Positions 1-9,390 are shown, numbered from the stretch's first letter. The stretch is DNA of 64,000 nt from Lachnospiraceae bacterium (GCA_015057625.1 SVDZ01000009.1:62001-126000), one strand, 5' to 3'. Made by a program: numbers and translations. Notes: generated by a model from the letters alone, not told the origin.

Positions 1-629
1 CTTCATTCATGCGCCATATCTGCATCATGCCTGAACTGGTGCTGTTGTACCAGATGTGTTTTCCGTCAGGAGAAAATTCAGGCCCGTCATTAAATCCAAC
101 TGATGTGAGTCTTTCTTCTGCAAAATCTCCTTGAATAATTCTATCAGTATCAGCATCGCTATTGTCATTTCCACTCAGACTGCCTAGAGCATTTGTCTTG
201 TACACATCCACATGTCTCTCACCATCTATTGTTCTGAAGGCACAATAGCAAAGTTCATTTGTTGCTGGAGACCAGCCATGGAGAAAACTCGGCTTTTCCT
301 CTGTGACAAGTGAAGCTTCTCCCCCTTCAATAGGGCATACATATATCTGACACTTCAACCAGTCATGGTCCGTGTTGTGGCTGACAGCTATCATGGTACA
401 ATCCGGCGACAGCACATGATCATTATTGCACTCATCACAAATACCGGTATCAATCAATTCCTCGAAATCTGTGGTCGGATCATATTTGTAAATATGACCG
501 TTGGAATTGAAGTACAGGCAATCATTTTTACTATTCCAGTTCGGTGCTTCAATTATTTTTTCATATGTGCGAAGAACCTCAACTTCACCTGTTTCAATAT
601 CAATAACATTCAGATAACTCTTTTGCATT
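1..629 (-). CDS. TolB-like beta-propeller protein, 3' end cut off by window edge
   Basis: An open minus-strand frame runs from an ATG at 629 off the left edge, giving about 209 residues. It starts MQKSYLNVIDIETGEVEVLR and contains repeats such as SPDCTMIAVS, GWSPATNELCY and FSPDGKHIWY. These are the PD40/WD40-like blades of TolB-type or oligogalacturonide-lyase-type beta-propellers, where SPDG motifs recur once per blade. No signal peptide is visible, so it is probably cytoplasmic. A ribosome binding site (AAGAGGA) lies 9 bases upstream of the chosen ATG; another ATG 7 bases upstream is in a different frame. The family call is good. A specific substrate, such as oligogalacturonide, cannot be decided without the missing C-terminus. 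Confidence 0.75.
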
Positions 630-732
630 TTCCATGTTCCTCTTATTTTACCCTTGTGCCACTTTCCTTATTAACGGAAGTCTTAGCATTCTTCTTTGGA
701 ATACACCTGAGACTTCCTATAACTAAAAGCAA

Positions 733-2244
733 CTACATATTAACTGTTCTTGTTGCAATTTTATCACAGAATCTTGAATCATGTTCGACGAAAAGCATCG
801 TAAAATCGTATGTTTCTATCAGTTTTTCTATCTGCATTCTCGAAAATACATCAATATAATTGAATGGTTCATCCCAGATATATAGATGTGCCGGTGTAAT
901 TAAGCTTGTTGCTAAAAGAACTTTTTTCTTTTGTCCCTCGGAGAAATCTTCCATCTTTTTAACAAACTGTACTCTGTCAAAATCAAGCTGGCGAAGAATT
1001 GCACACAGTAGACTTTCCTCTATGCCCTTTTCTTTGCAATATTCCCTTATGGTTCCGTGAAGTCCTAAAGTATCCTGATTAACGTATGAGATAACCAGTC
1101 CGCTTGCAATTTCCAACATTCCTGTTTGAACTGCATCTTCATTTAATGTCTTTAGGATTGCTTTTATCACTGTTGATTTTCCACAACCGTTTGCTCCCCT
1201 AAGGCATACTCTCTCGCCACGCTTTATCTGAAATGTAAGATTTTCAAATACAGGCGTCTCACTGCCCTTATAGGTCACTGAAAAATCTCTGACATTTACG
1301 AGTACCTCTTTGTGATGAATCAGTGGCATTATTTTCAAATCTACCACATCTTCAATATCCACTAAGAGATCTTCTTTTTCCTCTATCTCACGATTGATTC
1401 TCTTTTCAATCTGTTTGACTTTCGACTGCATTTTCTTTGTCTTTGAACTTATATAAGTTCTTGCATTTGCAGGTCTGTCAGGCTCTTTAATCGAATCGTA
1501 ACCTATTTTTCTACTCTCACCCTTTGCCGCCCATTCAGCTGTAGTAGCCGCTGCTTTTCCTAATTTTTCAATTTCCTTAAGATGCTTCTTATTTTCAGCT
1601 CTGGCAAAAGAATCTTTCTTTTCTTTGTTTTCCCACCAGCTTGAAAAGTTTCCACTTTGAATTTCGATGGTCTGCCTGTTAAGAACTAAAACGTGGTCAA
1701 TGCAACCATCTAACAATTCTCTGTCATGGGATACAAGAATAAATCCTTTCTTCTTTGCAAGATATTCTCTAATTGTAACCCTGGACTCAACATCCAAATG
1801 ATTGGTCGGCTCATCTATCAGGAGAAAATCATTTTCTCCTGAAAAAAGAACTGCAAGCAATACTTTGGTTCTCTCTCCATGACTTAAAGTCTCAAACGGG
1901 CGGTACAAAATCTCTGTATCCACTCCCATAAGATTAAGCTCGCACATAACGCGCCAGCTCTCGCATCCGATTTTTAAATCTTCAATAAACTCCGCTGAAC
2001 TCTGCTTCATCTGTTCATCATTTATAATATATGGGAAATAATCAAATACAGTGCTCGTTTGAATTGTCCCCTGATATTTGTATTTTCCCATCAGAAGGTT
2101 TAAGAAAGTACTCTTCCCTTTTCCGTTTCTTCCAATCAATCCAAGCTTCCAATCTGTGTCTATGCTAAAGGAAACATTGTCAAATATCAAATCAAAACTA
2201 CCCTCATATCCGAAAGTAAGGTTATTTACTAAAATCTGTGCCAT
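733..2244 (-). CDS. ABC-F ribosomal protection-type ATPase, Lsa-like
   Basis: A 503-residue protein with two ABC ATPase domains on one chain and no membrane segments, the ABC-F layout. Domain 1 has Walker A GRNGKGKST, signature LSHGERTK and Walker B LLIDEPTNHLD. Domain 2 has GANGCGKST, a degenerate signature FSEGQKKK and LYIWDEPFNYID. The linker is charged and helical. The start FGYEGSFDLIFDNVSF and the degenerate second signature resemble the Lsa/Vga-like antibiotic-resistance group, which displaces lincosamides, streptogramin A and pleuromutilins from the ribosome. Actual resistance is inferred, not shown. The start at 2244 (MAQILVNN) is set by a GAGGAGG site 7 bases upstream. The ORF could extend 15 codons further, but without a usable ribosome site. 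A terminator-like hairpin lies in the leader. Confidence 0.88.
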   Translation of the reverse strand: MAQILVNNLTFGYEGSFDLIFDNVSFSIDTDWKLGLIGRNGKGKSTFLNLLMGKYKYQGTIQTSTVFDYFPYIINDEQMKQSSAEFIEDLKIGCESWRVMCELNLMGVDTEILYRPFETLSHGERTKVLLAVLFSGENDFLLIDEPTNHLDVESRVTIREYLAKKKGFILVSHDRELLDGCIDHVLVLNRQTIEIQSGNFSSWWENKEKKDSFARAENKKHLKEIEKLGKAAATTAEWAAKGESRKIGYDSIKEPDRPANARTYISSKTKKMQSKVKQIEKRINREIEEKEDLLVDIEDVVDLKIMPLIHHKEVLVNVRDFSVTYKGSETPVFENLTFQIKRGERVCLRGANGCGKSTVIKAILKTLNEDAVQTGMLEIASGLVISYVNQDTLGLHGTIREYCKEKGIEESLLCAILRQLDFDRVQFVKKMEDFSEGQKKKVLLATSLITPAHLYIWDEPFNYIDVFSRMQIEKLIETYDFTMLFVEHDSRFCDKIATRTVNM

Positions 2245-2288
2245 ACACATTCCTCCTCTCAGATTCCTGTTATGTTTTAAGTGTCCCA

Positions 2289-2320
2289 TAAAAAAAGACT
2301 AAATGTTTCCAAATAGTCTT
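2289..2320 (-). terminator. Terminator-like attenuator in the ABC-F leader
   Basis: On the minus strand AAGACTA (2320-2314) pairs with TAGTCTT (2301-2295) and is followed at once by a run of T. It lies 45 bases before the ABC-F start and well downstream of the predicted promoter, where a conditional terminator would act. The upstream neighbour is convergent in operon sense only, so it could also simply terminate that transcript. Confidence 0.6.
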
Positions 2321-2550
2321 ATGTTCTGAATTAACTTCTATATTTATTACTCACTAAGCATTGAAGGAAGTCATCAAATTCATTCAAGCAGATTTGATGA
2401 ATTATCCCTCGCCATGTAAATTAAAAAGAGGTTATGATGAGAACATAATCCACTTTTGGTAACACGAAAAACAGTAGGAACCTTGTTCATACTGACTAAT
2501 CAAAAACGCTCCAAGCGATTTCTTTAACATTTCATGTAATCAAAAGTAAA

Positions 2551-2562
2551 TTATTTTCTCAT
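2551..2562 (-). CDS. Candidate leader peptide MRK upstream of ABC-F gene
   Basis: ATG AGA AAA TAA follows AGAGGTG at 5-base spacing, close to the 5' end of the predicted ABC-F leader. Many ABC-F resistance genes are induced when a drug-stalled ribosome on a very short leader ORF changes leader folding. Here the ribosome site, position and downstream terminator-like hairpin fit that arrangement. The peptide itself cannot be tested from sequence, so this remains a candidate. Confidence 0.35.
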   Translation of the reverse strand: MRK

Positions 2563-2595
2563 CCTTTCACCTCTTTCTAATTAAAATCTTTTTTC

Positions 2596-2624
2596 AGTAT
2601 ATTACATTTTTAATTATTAAGCAA
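2596..2624 (-). promoter_or_regulatory. Predicted promoter of the ABC-F leader
   Basis: Reading the minus strand, TTGCTT (2624-2619) and TATACT (2601-2596) are separated by 17 bases, a good vegetative sigma match. It overlaps the last codons of the upstream gene and gives a leader of about 345 nt before the ABC-F start. Confidence 0.5.
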
Positions 2625-3360
2625 CAATACCATATACAAAGATGCCCGCAGCCACTACAAACAATGCTATCCAACTTAAATATCTTCCCGCCATTTCAAA
2701 AAATGAAGGTTCTGCATCATAATGATTGCGAACACTGAACAATAAATTAAACCTAAATATTTCATCTGCAAAGAGAATCAAAACAGCATTTAGAATGCAC
2801 AAAATCACACCCACAAGCCACAAGAAACCTTCACCTTTATGAGTCATTACAGGATCAACAACCAGCTGATAAATATCAACAACTCCCGGTTTCATGCTAT
2901 CATAAACACTTCCATCATCATTATATTCAGTTCCATCGCCAATCGAATAGGTTGTTGTAAAATTAGCATCACTAAACGTTCCATCTTCATCCAAAAGTAT
3001 GTAGCTGCCATCAGAATGTTCAACCATGCCTCTAAATATCACTTTATCGTCCTCACGAAATACTAAGATATCCGGTTTTTCTTCATCCTTGGTAACCGAA
3101 TAAGGTCCGTAAGTTTTATCACCATATTCCAAAACCACCGTGCCATCTTCAGAAACTGCAAACTGAGCCTGTGTTCCCTTGAATTTACCTGTGTAAAAAG
3201 TATTGCCATTCTCTTTTGTCTGAACAAGAATCTTGCCATTATATCTTAATCCAACCTTCGAACCAACCTTTAGATAAATCCCTGCGAATACTATTATCAT
3301 GATGGCCATTAACAACATGATTCCTTTTTGAAAAACATTAAGTTCTTTAATTCTTTCCAT
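2617..3360 (-). CDS. Hypothetical membrane protein with central extracytoplasmic domain
   Basis: 247 residues that I do not assign to a named family. A hydrophobic segment at about 12-32 may be a signal anchor. A hydrophilic beta-rich stretch of about 140 residues follows, full of DG turns (DGTVVLEYG, DGSYILLDEDGTF). Two further hydrophobic segments lie near 178-198 and 226-246. The middle part is therefore probably outside the membrane, held by three helices. The start has AGGAGA 7 bases upstream. The downstream ABC-F gene appears to have its own promoter inside the end of this gene, so the two need not be co-regulated. Confidence 0.6.
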   Translation of the reverse strand: MERIKELNVFQKGIMLLMAIMIIVFAGIYLKVGSKVGLRYNGKILVQTKENGNTFYTGKFKGTQAQFAVSEDGTVVLEYGDKTYGPYSVTKDEEKPDILVFREDDKVIFRGMVEHSDGSYILLDEDGTFSDANFTTTYSIGDGTEYNDDGSVYDSMKPGVVDIYQLVVDPVMTHKGEGFLWLVGVILCILNAVLILFADEIFRFNLLFSVRNHYDAEPSFFEMAGRYLSWIALFVVAAGIFVYGIVA

Positions 3361-3413
3361 TTTTCATTCTCCTATCTTTTTTTATTTTAAACACTTTTGA
3401 AATTTTTCTCTAA

Positions 3414-4241
3414 TCATAACAGTATCTTTGTTTTAGAACTAATATAAGATGCAACGCAGTCATCATTATTACTTCCGATAACGCCGGTTGCTATTTTCTT
3501 AACTTCATAAAGTGCATTTTCAACCGCATATGATTCATCGGCAATTTCAAACATTGGAATATCATTTACAGAATCTCCAAATACTACCAATCTGTCTGCG
3601 CCTATTTTTTCTTTTAATTTCAATATTGCTTTTGCTTTGGTACTGTTGTCAGGACAAATCTCAAGCCAGTACTCATCACCGTATTGGTCCTTTTGAAACA
3701 CACATTCCCAATTCGGATAATCATTCATCCTCACATATGCATCCTCAAGTTTATCCTTATCATCTATAACCGTAATATATCCCGGTTCTCCCTCAAACAT
3801 TTCTTCTATGGAATCTGCCTGCTTCATTCTGGAATCATCTTTATGATCTTCGATATACTTTTCCATTCCAAATGAATGCTGTCCTTTTAAGCAAACTTTC
3901 ATCATTTCATCTCCAAAATATGATGAAACAAATCCACACTCATATAGTTCCGGAAGTTCGTTTTTTATTTTTTCTATCTCGTCGGCAGAAAAAATTGCTC
4001 TCTTAATTATCTTGCCTGTTTTGTTATCTGCTAACGCAGTTCCGTTTCTTGTTATAACCGGCAATTTCAAATTTAACCTTCCAGTTATCTCTCTTGCACT
4101 TTTTATTGAGCGGGCCGTAGCATATGTAAAGCATACGTCCTCTTCAATCAATCTATTAATAAGTTCAACCGTCTTGTCTGACAATGTCTTGTCATCACGC
4201 ATTAGTGTTCCGTCTAAATCTGAAACATAAAGTGTTCTCAT
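3414..4241 (-). CDS. Cof-type HAD family phosphatase
   Basis: 275 residues from MRTLYVSDLDGTL. Motif I is DLDGTL with the nucleophile and acid aspartates near the N-terminus. Motif II lies around TYATARS, and motif IV is VVFGDSVNDIPMFEIA near residue 225. The C2-type cap sits between them. This is the Cof/YbiV layout of cytoplasmic phosphatases acting on sugar phosphates, flavin phosphates or nucleotides. Substrate cannot be read from sequence. The ORF can start 9 codons earlier, but the AAGGAG site fits the ATG at 4241. It is separated from the next downstream gene by about 50 bases and may be co-transcribed with the small genes on either side. Confidence 0.85.
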   Translation of the reverse strand: MRTLYVSDLDGTLMRDDKTLSDKTVELINRLIEEDVCFTYATARSIKSAREITGRLNLKLPVITRNGTALADNKTGKIIKRAIFSADEIEKIKNELPELYECGFVSSYFGDEMMKVCLKGQHSFGMEKYIEDHKDDSRMKQADSIEEMFEGEPGYITVIDDKDKLEDAYVRMNDYPNWECVFQKDQYGDEYWLEICPDNSTKAKAILKLKEKIGADRLVVFGDSVNDIPMFEIADESYAVENALYEVKKIATGVIGSNNDDCVASYISSKTKILL

Positions 4242-4291
4242 ATCTGTCATTCTCCTTCTCATAATCATCTGCTATTATGGGCGAATCAAAT

Positions 4292-4729
4292 CTAATATTC
4301 TATATCTACTTTTTCAAGTTCGTAGGTTTCCATAAACAGTCTCTTGTCTGACTCATTTTTTATCACCATCACTTCAGTAAATTTTCCGTCAATCTTATTC
4401 TTAAATCCCGCGACTTTTTCTCCTGTACAAATTGAACTTTTGATTACCGGGTACTGCATTTCAGGGTCAAATGGTATTTCATCTTTCAAATGTTTTTTAT
4501 AATATGGAACTCTCCCTGAGTCCTGCTGCATTTCAATTATAATCAAAATCAAAAATGCAGTTAAAAGTAATACTCCCACAACACAAAATCCCCACAAAAA
4601 CTTGTGGGAAACTAACCATATAACAAAAGGAATTGCACCTCCAATAAGCAATGAAACTGCAATCCACTTTCCGCCAATATTTATTGAATTAATTTTTGTT
4701 TTCGTTGTACTAGTCCTCATATTCGTCAT
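4292..4729 (-). CDS. Small two-helix membrane protein, unknown function
   Basis: 145 residues from MTNMRTSTTK. Two hydrophobic stretches (about residues 22-42 and 46-68) are separated by a short turn, and a soluble C-terminal region of about 75 residues contains PYYKKHLKDEIPFDP and a strand-rich end. I do not recognise the family. The start lies directly after the stop of the GNAT gene (TAAC then ATG), suggesting translational coupling; no good independent ribosome site is visible. The longer ORF reading to 4867 lies inside the GNAT gene and is rejected. Confidence 0.55.
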   Translation of the reverse strand: MTNMRTSTTKTKINSINIGGKWIAVSLLIGGAIPFVIWLVSHKFLWGFCVVGVLLLTAFLILIIIEMQQDSGRVPYYKKHLKDEIPFDPEMQYPVIKSSICTGEKVAGFKNKIDGKFTEVMVIKNESDKRLFMETYELEKVDIEY

Positions 4730-4730
4730 G

Positions 4731-5252
4731 TTATTTTGTTTTCCAAATTCCTTTGAATATTTCTCTTTCTTCTTCCTGATATATTCCCATGCCTCTGAAT
4801 ACAGGTTCAAATCCACATTTTTCCAAAACACAGATTGAAGCTTTATTCTCTTCAAGACAGATGCCATGCACTTCTACAACACCTTTTGCTTCTGTGATTA
4901 TGGGTAAGAATGCTTTTACAGCTTCTGTTGCATATCCGTTTCCTGTGTATTTTTTTGCAATGTGGTATCCAATCTCCCATGTATTTTCATCTAACGGAAC
5001 AAATTGAACATATCCCAAATTAACTCCGGCATCCTTTGTCAAAACCGGATAAACTAAAGGTCCATCAGGAGTGCCATACTGAGACATAAGAAATTCCACT
5101 GTCTCTTTTGCCTCTTCCTCATTTTCAAAAACCTCATCAGGAACAAATCTCCTGTTATCATCATCCAAAGAATTTACATGAACATCATGTACCATATCCA
5201 AAGTAAATTCACAAATAACCAATCTTTCTGTTTCTAATCTAAAATTACTCAT
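4731..5252 (-). CDS. GNAT family N-acetyltransferase, RimJ/RimL-like
   Basis: 173 residues with the GNAT fold order: LETERLVICEFTLDM at the N-terminus, central strand GYVQFVPLDENTWEIGYHIA, the acetyl-CoA pyrophosphate loop KYTGNGYATEAVKAF (Q/RxxGxG/A-like), then EVHGICLEENKASICVLEKCGF. This matches the RimJ/RimL-like acetyltransferase group, which modifies protein N-termini or small amines. The actual substrate is unknown. The start has AGAGGAGA just upstream. The stop abuts the next small membrane protein gene, so the two are likely one transcript. Confidence 0.85.
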   Translation of the reverse strand: MSNFRLETERLVICEFTLDMVHDVHVNSLDDDNRRFVPDEVFENEEEAKETVEFLMSQYGTPDGPLVYPVLTKDAGVNLGYVQFVPLDENTWEIGYHIAKKYTGNGYATEAVKAFLPIITEAKGVVEVHGICLEENKASICVLEKCGFEPVFRGMGIYQEEEREIFKGIWKTK

Positions 5253-5404
5253 AATTCTCCTCTTTCTATTTCCTCTAAAATTATTTACTCACTGCTTATA
5301 GAAGCTTGGCTCCTTATCTATGCAATTGAAAGATTAACCTCTCTCAATATTCTGCGGATACTTTTGAATCTGTCCGGCTTCTCCATTTATTTTTTCCCGG
5401 ATTT

Positions 5405-5767
5405 TTATGCCATTGATGATATTTTTTCTCCAACTACAATTCCAAAGATACAACACACCACACTAAGCACAACATAGCTTCCACCAAGTGCATAGGATTC
5501 ATTTTCAAATAACTTCTGTGCCTCCAGAGAAAATGTTGAGAAGGTAGTGAATCCTCCGCACACTCCTGTCTTCCAAAACAAAACACTGTTTGAGGAAGTA
5601 GTTCCTTTTTTTGAAGCCACTCCTACAACAACTCCAATCAAGATTGCTCCCAATATATTGGTTATAAGTGTAAGTATCGGAAATTCTGATTTTATTGGTA
5701 TTAAGCTGATTGCATACCTTGCTACTGCACCTAATGCACCTCCAAGGGCTACGTATATATAATTCAT
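5405..5767 (-). CDS. crcB: Fluoride exporter CrcB/Fluc
   Basis: 120 residues with four hydrophobic helices and the family motifs GGALGAVARY in helix 1, NILGAILIG in helix 2 and GGFTTFSTFS in helix 3, whose phenylalanines line the pore. CrcB proteins form dual-topology dimers that release cytoplasmic fluoride. Many Firmicutes carry two adjacent crcB genes; only one is visible here, so a homodimer is expected unless a second copy lies elsewhere. The start is 30 bases after the stop of the secreted glucanase gene, and I see no fluoride riboswitch in that gap. Region 5253-5404 downstream holds no recognisable gene. Confidence 0.92.
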   Translation of the reverse strand: MNYIYVALGGALGAVARYAISLIPIKSEFPILTLITNILGAILIGVVVGVASKKGTTSSNSVLFWKTGVCGGFTTFSTFSLEAQKLFENESYALGGSYVVLSVVCCIFGIVVGEKISSMA

Positions 5768-5796
5768 TTCATTTTCCTTTCTTATCTTACCGGAAA

Positions 5797-8427
5797 TTAA
5801 TATCTCTTTTTTGCGACACTTATAATGTTGTTATACAAATATTCAAGTCCTTCAGATGTCGGCATATCCATTTTATTATATAATTCTTCTGCCACTGCAC
5901 AAATTGAGGTCCTTACCACATCGCTGTAGTATACCGAACCATCTGGCGTCTTTGCGTATGCTCTGAATGCCAAGTTTTCATTAAACTCTGCTGCATTTCC
6001 TACTGCAAAAATCATTGTCATAGCATAGGTTGTTGTATCTACATCTCCTAAATGATAATTTCTCTTTCCTACTTGTGTTGCTGCAAAGCTCTTTACATTT
6101 TCTGAATTATTTGTAATTATCACTTCACTGTCTTTAACGCAATCAGCCAGCGCAAATATCATACCCACTTCAGTAACTGTTTGATTTCCGATTTCATTTC
6201 TGGCTGTGTACAAACATCTAAGACCATTTGCGTTTGTGCTAATCTGGAAACCATTTATTTCCACTGTCTGCGGGTTCAAAGTTTCTGTCTCTTTTTCAGT
6301 TTCTGTCTCAGTCTCTGTTTCTGTTTCACTTTCCTGTTCCGTCTCGATTTCACTTTCATCTAGTTCGTAGACACCTTTACCCTGCATACTTACATTTGCA
6401 TTTGTTGCTTCATTTAGCATAAGATTTCCGCGATAGTCTCTAACTCCTATATCTTTAAGTGTCAGGTTCAGCGGATAATTCCCTCTAACATACACTCCGT
6501 CACTACAACCAATTATTTTATTATCGCTCATTGATAGTCCTGAAATTTCACTATATCCATCCACCAGGATACCTTCGTATGTACTGTTATATATTCTGTT
6601 ATTACTGATTGTGTAAGTTCCGTTAATCTGATATTTAGTTCCCCATACCCAAATTGCTCCCACAGGATAATTGTAATCTGTCTGAAGAGAACCGCACCTT
6701 ATTAAAAGATTATTGCTAAATACCGTCTCTCCTGTATATCCGTTTGAAGTATCATAATCGGAACCTATGCAGAATCCGGAGCCGTTGTTCACACTGTCCT
6801 CTGCAATGTTATATGTGAAGGTGTTATTTCCTCCACCGTAAACTGCGTAGCAGTTTGCAAGCATAGGAAGCTGCACTGTGTTTCTAGTTATAACATTTCC
6901 ACTGCAATTTCCCATCCATGGCCAAATTGCCATTCCATCATCTCCGGTATTTCTGATATTGTTATTCTCAACTCTTGAATTATTTGTTGATGAACAAAGG
7001 TTAATTCCGTCGGCATATGTATCTCTGATCCTACATCCACGAATCACCATTCCGCCAACATTTCCTGACCACACTCCTACCTTTACGTGTTCCATCCATA
7101 TGTTTTCTATCACAATGTTATTTGAACTTCCGGCATCACCAAATGTAGCCGGATCCTCACTGTCTCGTCTTATTGTTCTATCACCTGTCACCGCAAAATC
7201 ATAAAACTTTGAGGAACCTGAAAAACCAAATGCAGCGCCGTATCCATAGATTTCAGAATACCACATTCCCGCTCCTCTTATTGTCACTCCTCTAGAATCA
7301 ATTTTTCTGGTTGTATTATTTATGAATCTGCCTTCAGGAATCCACACCTCCATGCCTCTGTTTCTTGCATCATTTATGCATGAAGATATGGCATTGTAAT
7401 CATCTCCACCATCATTTGCCACAGCACCGTAATCAGTTATCGAAAGTGCATTCTGTGGTTTTGATTTCGGACTATTTACCAGCTCGCATTCTATAAAATC
7501 AATTATGTAATATCCGGCACTATCACCATTATCTTTCTGAAGTCTGATTTTGGTTCCCTTACTGTAGGTCTGCCCAAACAAAAGTCTGCTCTCATCAAAG
7601 AATCTGTGAGCCCTTCCCTGACTAGGTTCATTGTAATATGGATAATATCCATACACCCACGCATAGGCTGAGGTCAGCCACATATCCCTATTATGATTTC
7701 CGTCAACATATAAACTGAGAGTTGATGTATTTCCATTTCCATCTGCACTATCCGGCATACAATATCTTACAACCATGGCATTTGCACTTTCCTGCAATGT
7801 AAACTCAACATAATCTCCTGTATTTGTAAGTTTTACTGCTGATCTTCCACTCGCCTCAGACTGCACTGTCGTCATATAATTAGTTGCCGGCTCAAGTACT
7901 AAGGCATTTGTCTGTGCCTTTTCTGCCTGATAAGTAGTGTAGGGCATATCTGCACCTACTCCCGATGTGTTAATGTAATATTCTTTGTTTGAAGGATTTT
8001 CATTTATCCCTACCGTTGTTTCAGCAGCTTTGGAAGATGAGTACAAGCTAGAGTTTTCTCCTGTCAGATATGTGTAGCTGTTACTTGATATGTATGCCTC
8101 AACCCTGTCGCTCTCTGATCCATTTGCAGAAATGATAATATTAAAACCAGCCGACGAAACATCTACCGGCACATCCACCTTCCACCAGTTATCTCCTTGT
8201 TCATTTGCAGCCGTAAGCCTGGTTCCCGGCCACCCTCCTAACACATAATTGTTTCCTGTCATATAAACATATGCGTACAAATCCGACCATGACTTGGTGT
8301 TCAAAAAATAAATCGTTGTATTACCTTCTGCCTTTACAACATTGTTTGGTTTTACCGCTATACCTGCGACCAACATAACTACGCACATTAGCAATGCCAT
8401 ATGCTTTTTAAATAAATGTCTATTCAT
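5797..8427 (-). CDS. Secreted multidomain GH87-type alpha-1,3-glucanase (mutanase)
   Basis: 876 residues. A signal peptide (1-34, ending VKAEG) is followed by a starch-binding CBM26-like module (about 37-125, YFLNTKSWSDLYAYVY), a CBM6/35-like module (about 163-315), and a right-handed beta-helix (about 325-690) opening with ITDYGAVANDGGDDYNAI. In the helix, D473 (ADGIN) and D496/D497 (GDDGMA) are spaced exactly like the catalytic aspartates I recall for GH87 mutanases, where the first lies 23 residues before the pair. An acidic ETET linker (about 690-715) leads to a 155-residue C-terminal domain shared with two other secreted proteins in this window. It likely degrades alpha-1,3-glucan outside the cell. 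A polygalacturonase-like activity is the main alternative. Confidence 0.8.
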   Translation of the reverse strand: MNRHLFKKHMALLMCVVMLVAGIAVKPNNVVKAEGNTTIYFLNTKSWSDLYAYVYMTGNNYVLGGWPGTRLTAANEQGDNWWKVDVPVDVSSAGFNIIISANGSESDRVEAYISSNSYTYLTGENSSLYSSSKAAETTVGINENPSNKEYYINTSGVGADMPYTTYQAEKAQTNALVLEPATNYMTTVQSEASGRSAVKLTNTGDYVEFTLQESANAMVVRYCMPDSADGNGNTSTLSLYVDGNHNRDMWLTSAYAWVYGYYPYYNEPSQGRAHRFFDESRLLFGQTYSKGTKIRLQKDNGDSAGYYIIDFIECELVNSPKSKPQNALSITDYGAVANDGGDDYNAISSCINDARNRGMEVWIPEGRFINNTTRKIDSRGVTIRGAGMWYSEIYGYGAAFGFSGSSKFYDFAVTGDRTIRRDSEDPATFGDAGSSNNIVIENIWMEHVKVGVWSGNVGGMVIRGCRIRDTYADGINLCSSTNNSRVENNNIRNTGDDGMAIWPWMGNCSGNVITRNTVQLPMLANCYAVYGGGNNTFTYNIAEDSVNNGSGFCIGSDYDTSNGYTGETVFSNNLLIRCGSLQTDYNYPVGAIWVWGTKYQINGTYTISNNRIYNSTYEGILVDGYSEISGLSMSDNKIIGCSDGVYVRGNYPLNLTLKDIGVRDYRGNLMLNEATNANVSMQGKGVYELDESEIETEQESETETETETETEKETETLNPQTVEINGFQISTNANGLRCLYTARNEIGNQTVTEVGMIFALADCVKDSEVIITNNSENVKSFAATQVGKRNYHLGDVDTTTYAMTMIFAVGNAAEFNENLAFRAYAKTPDGSVYYSDVVRTSICAVAEELYNKMDMPTSEGLEYLYNNIISVAKKRY

Positions 8428-8534
8428 TTCTTTTTTCCTTTCTTTAATCCCCTTATTGTATTTTTTGTTTCTTTTATTCCCGGTCCGGTTCTAAGTGCAA
8501 TTGCATATCCTTTTTTGCCGGAAGGAATTCTTTA

Positions 8535-8825
8535 TTATTTAATTAGTTTATCCAAGTCGCTGTTCTTCTCAAGAAGATTAAAGATTCCATCTTCCGATAG
8601 GACACCTCTCTTTAAGTCCTTTGGAAGTTCTCCACTTTCGTCAAGCTTGAAGTCTTCCTTCCATTCTTTGCTCTGATAATAGTCTTCTAATTTCTGTATT
8701 TCAGATTGAAAATTTGCAAAATCTTCAATCGCTTCTTCCAGTTTCTTTATCTTCTCTTGCGCCTCATCAAATATCGTTTCCATTTTTATAATGCGATTAA
8801 TGGAGTTATTAATATTATCTGACAT
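8535..8825 (-). CDS. DUF4298-like small coiled-coil protein
   Basis: 96 residues from MSDNINNSIN, chosen because GGAGGA lies 6 bases upstream; the ORF could begin 6 codons earlier without a ribosome site. The first 60 residues are heptad-rich (METIFDEAQEKIKKLEEAIEDF) and end in LEDYYQSKEWKEDF, followed by LPKDLKRGVLSEDGIFNLL. This combination is typical of the DUF4298 family, whose role is unknown. No membrane segment or signal peptide. It is 107 bases upstream of the glucanase gene and probably transcribed separately. Confidence 0.6.
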   Translation of the reverse strand: MSDNINNSINRIIKMETIFDEAQEKIKKLEEAIEDFANFQSEIQKLEDYYQSKEWKEDFKLDESGELPKDLKRGVLSEDGIFNLLEKNSDLDKLIK

Positions 8826-8998
8826 TTTGTTTCCTCCAATCATTCAAGCCACTTTATCAATATAGTTAACTTTAACATAAATGATATTATATTTAAAATC
8901 TTTTAAGAATTATTTAACAAAAAAAGCTCTACCGTATTATATTATCATCATAAGCAGCAATTCATTATTTTCCCAAACAGTAAGAAAGGTCGATTATT

Positions 8999-9388
8999 AT
9001 GATATTAAACCAAAAGAACTTTATTATATTTTGTATTATTTTATCATCTTTTTCGATTTGTGGGTGTAATAGCCAAAAGAATTCCTTTCCAAATACAAAG
9101 GATGTGACTAAAATCACAATATCTCAGGAATACCCTTATGATACTGTAGAAGTTGAGAGTATACAAGATTTCATAGGCAATCTACAATTTGAAAAATGGA
9201 AAAAATTTGACAATTTTACTTTAAAATCATGCCCAAAATATTACATTCATTTTGAACCTAATGATATTTTAATAGGGATAATCAGCTCCAATGAAGGCGA
9301 AGCGATTTGTTACGCAAAAATTGATAATAATTATTATAAGTACCCTAAAGAAGTTTATAATTTTATCTGCCAAAATTTGACGAAATAA
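8999..9388 (+). CDS. Small lipoprotein, unknown function
   Basis: 129 residues, one of the few plus-strand genes. The N-terminus NQKNFIIFCIILSSFSICGC is a lipoprotein signal peptide with a lipobox ending at C21 or C23, so the mature protein should be lipid-anchored on the outer face of the membrane. The mature part of about 105 residues has no family I recognise; it includes EYPYDTVEVESIQDFIGNLQF and IGIISSNEGEAICYAKIDNNYY, suggesting a small beta-rich domain. AGAAAGG precedes the start at 9-base spacing, and a strong terminator follows the stop. Confidence 0.65.
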   Translation: MILNQKNFIIFCIILSSFSICGCNSQKNSFPNTKDVTKITISQEYPYDTVEVESIQDFIGNLQFEKWKKFDNFTLKSCPKYYIHFEPNDILIGIISSNEGEAICYAKIDNNYYKYPKEVYNFICQNLTK

Positions 9389-9390
9389 AA

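Noticed and set aside
4730..4867. N-terminal extension of the small membrane protein gene at 4292
   Set aside because: It lies entirely within the GNAT coding region in another frame; start at 4729 directly follows the GNAT stop.
5768..5796. Fluoride riboswitch for crcB
   Set aside because: The gap before crcB is only 29 bp and lacks the crcB motif; none was seen upstream of the glucanase gene either.
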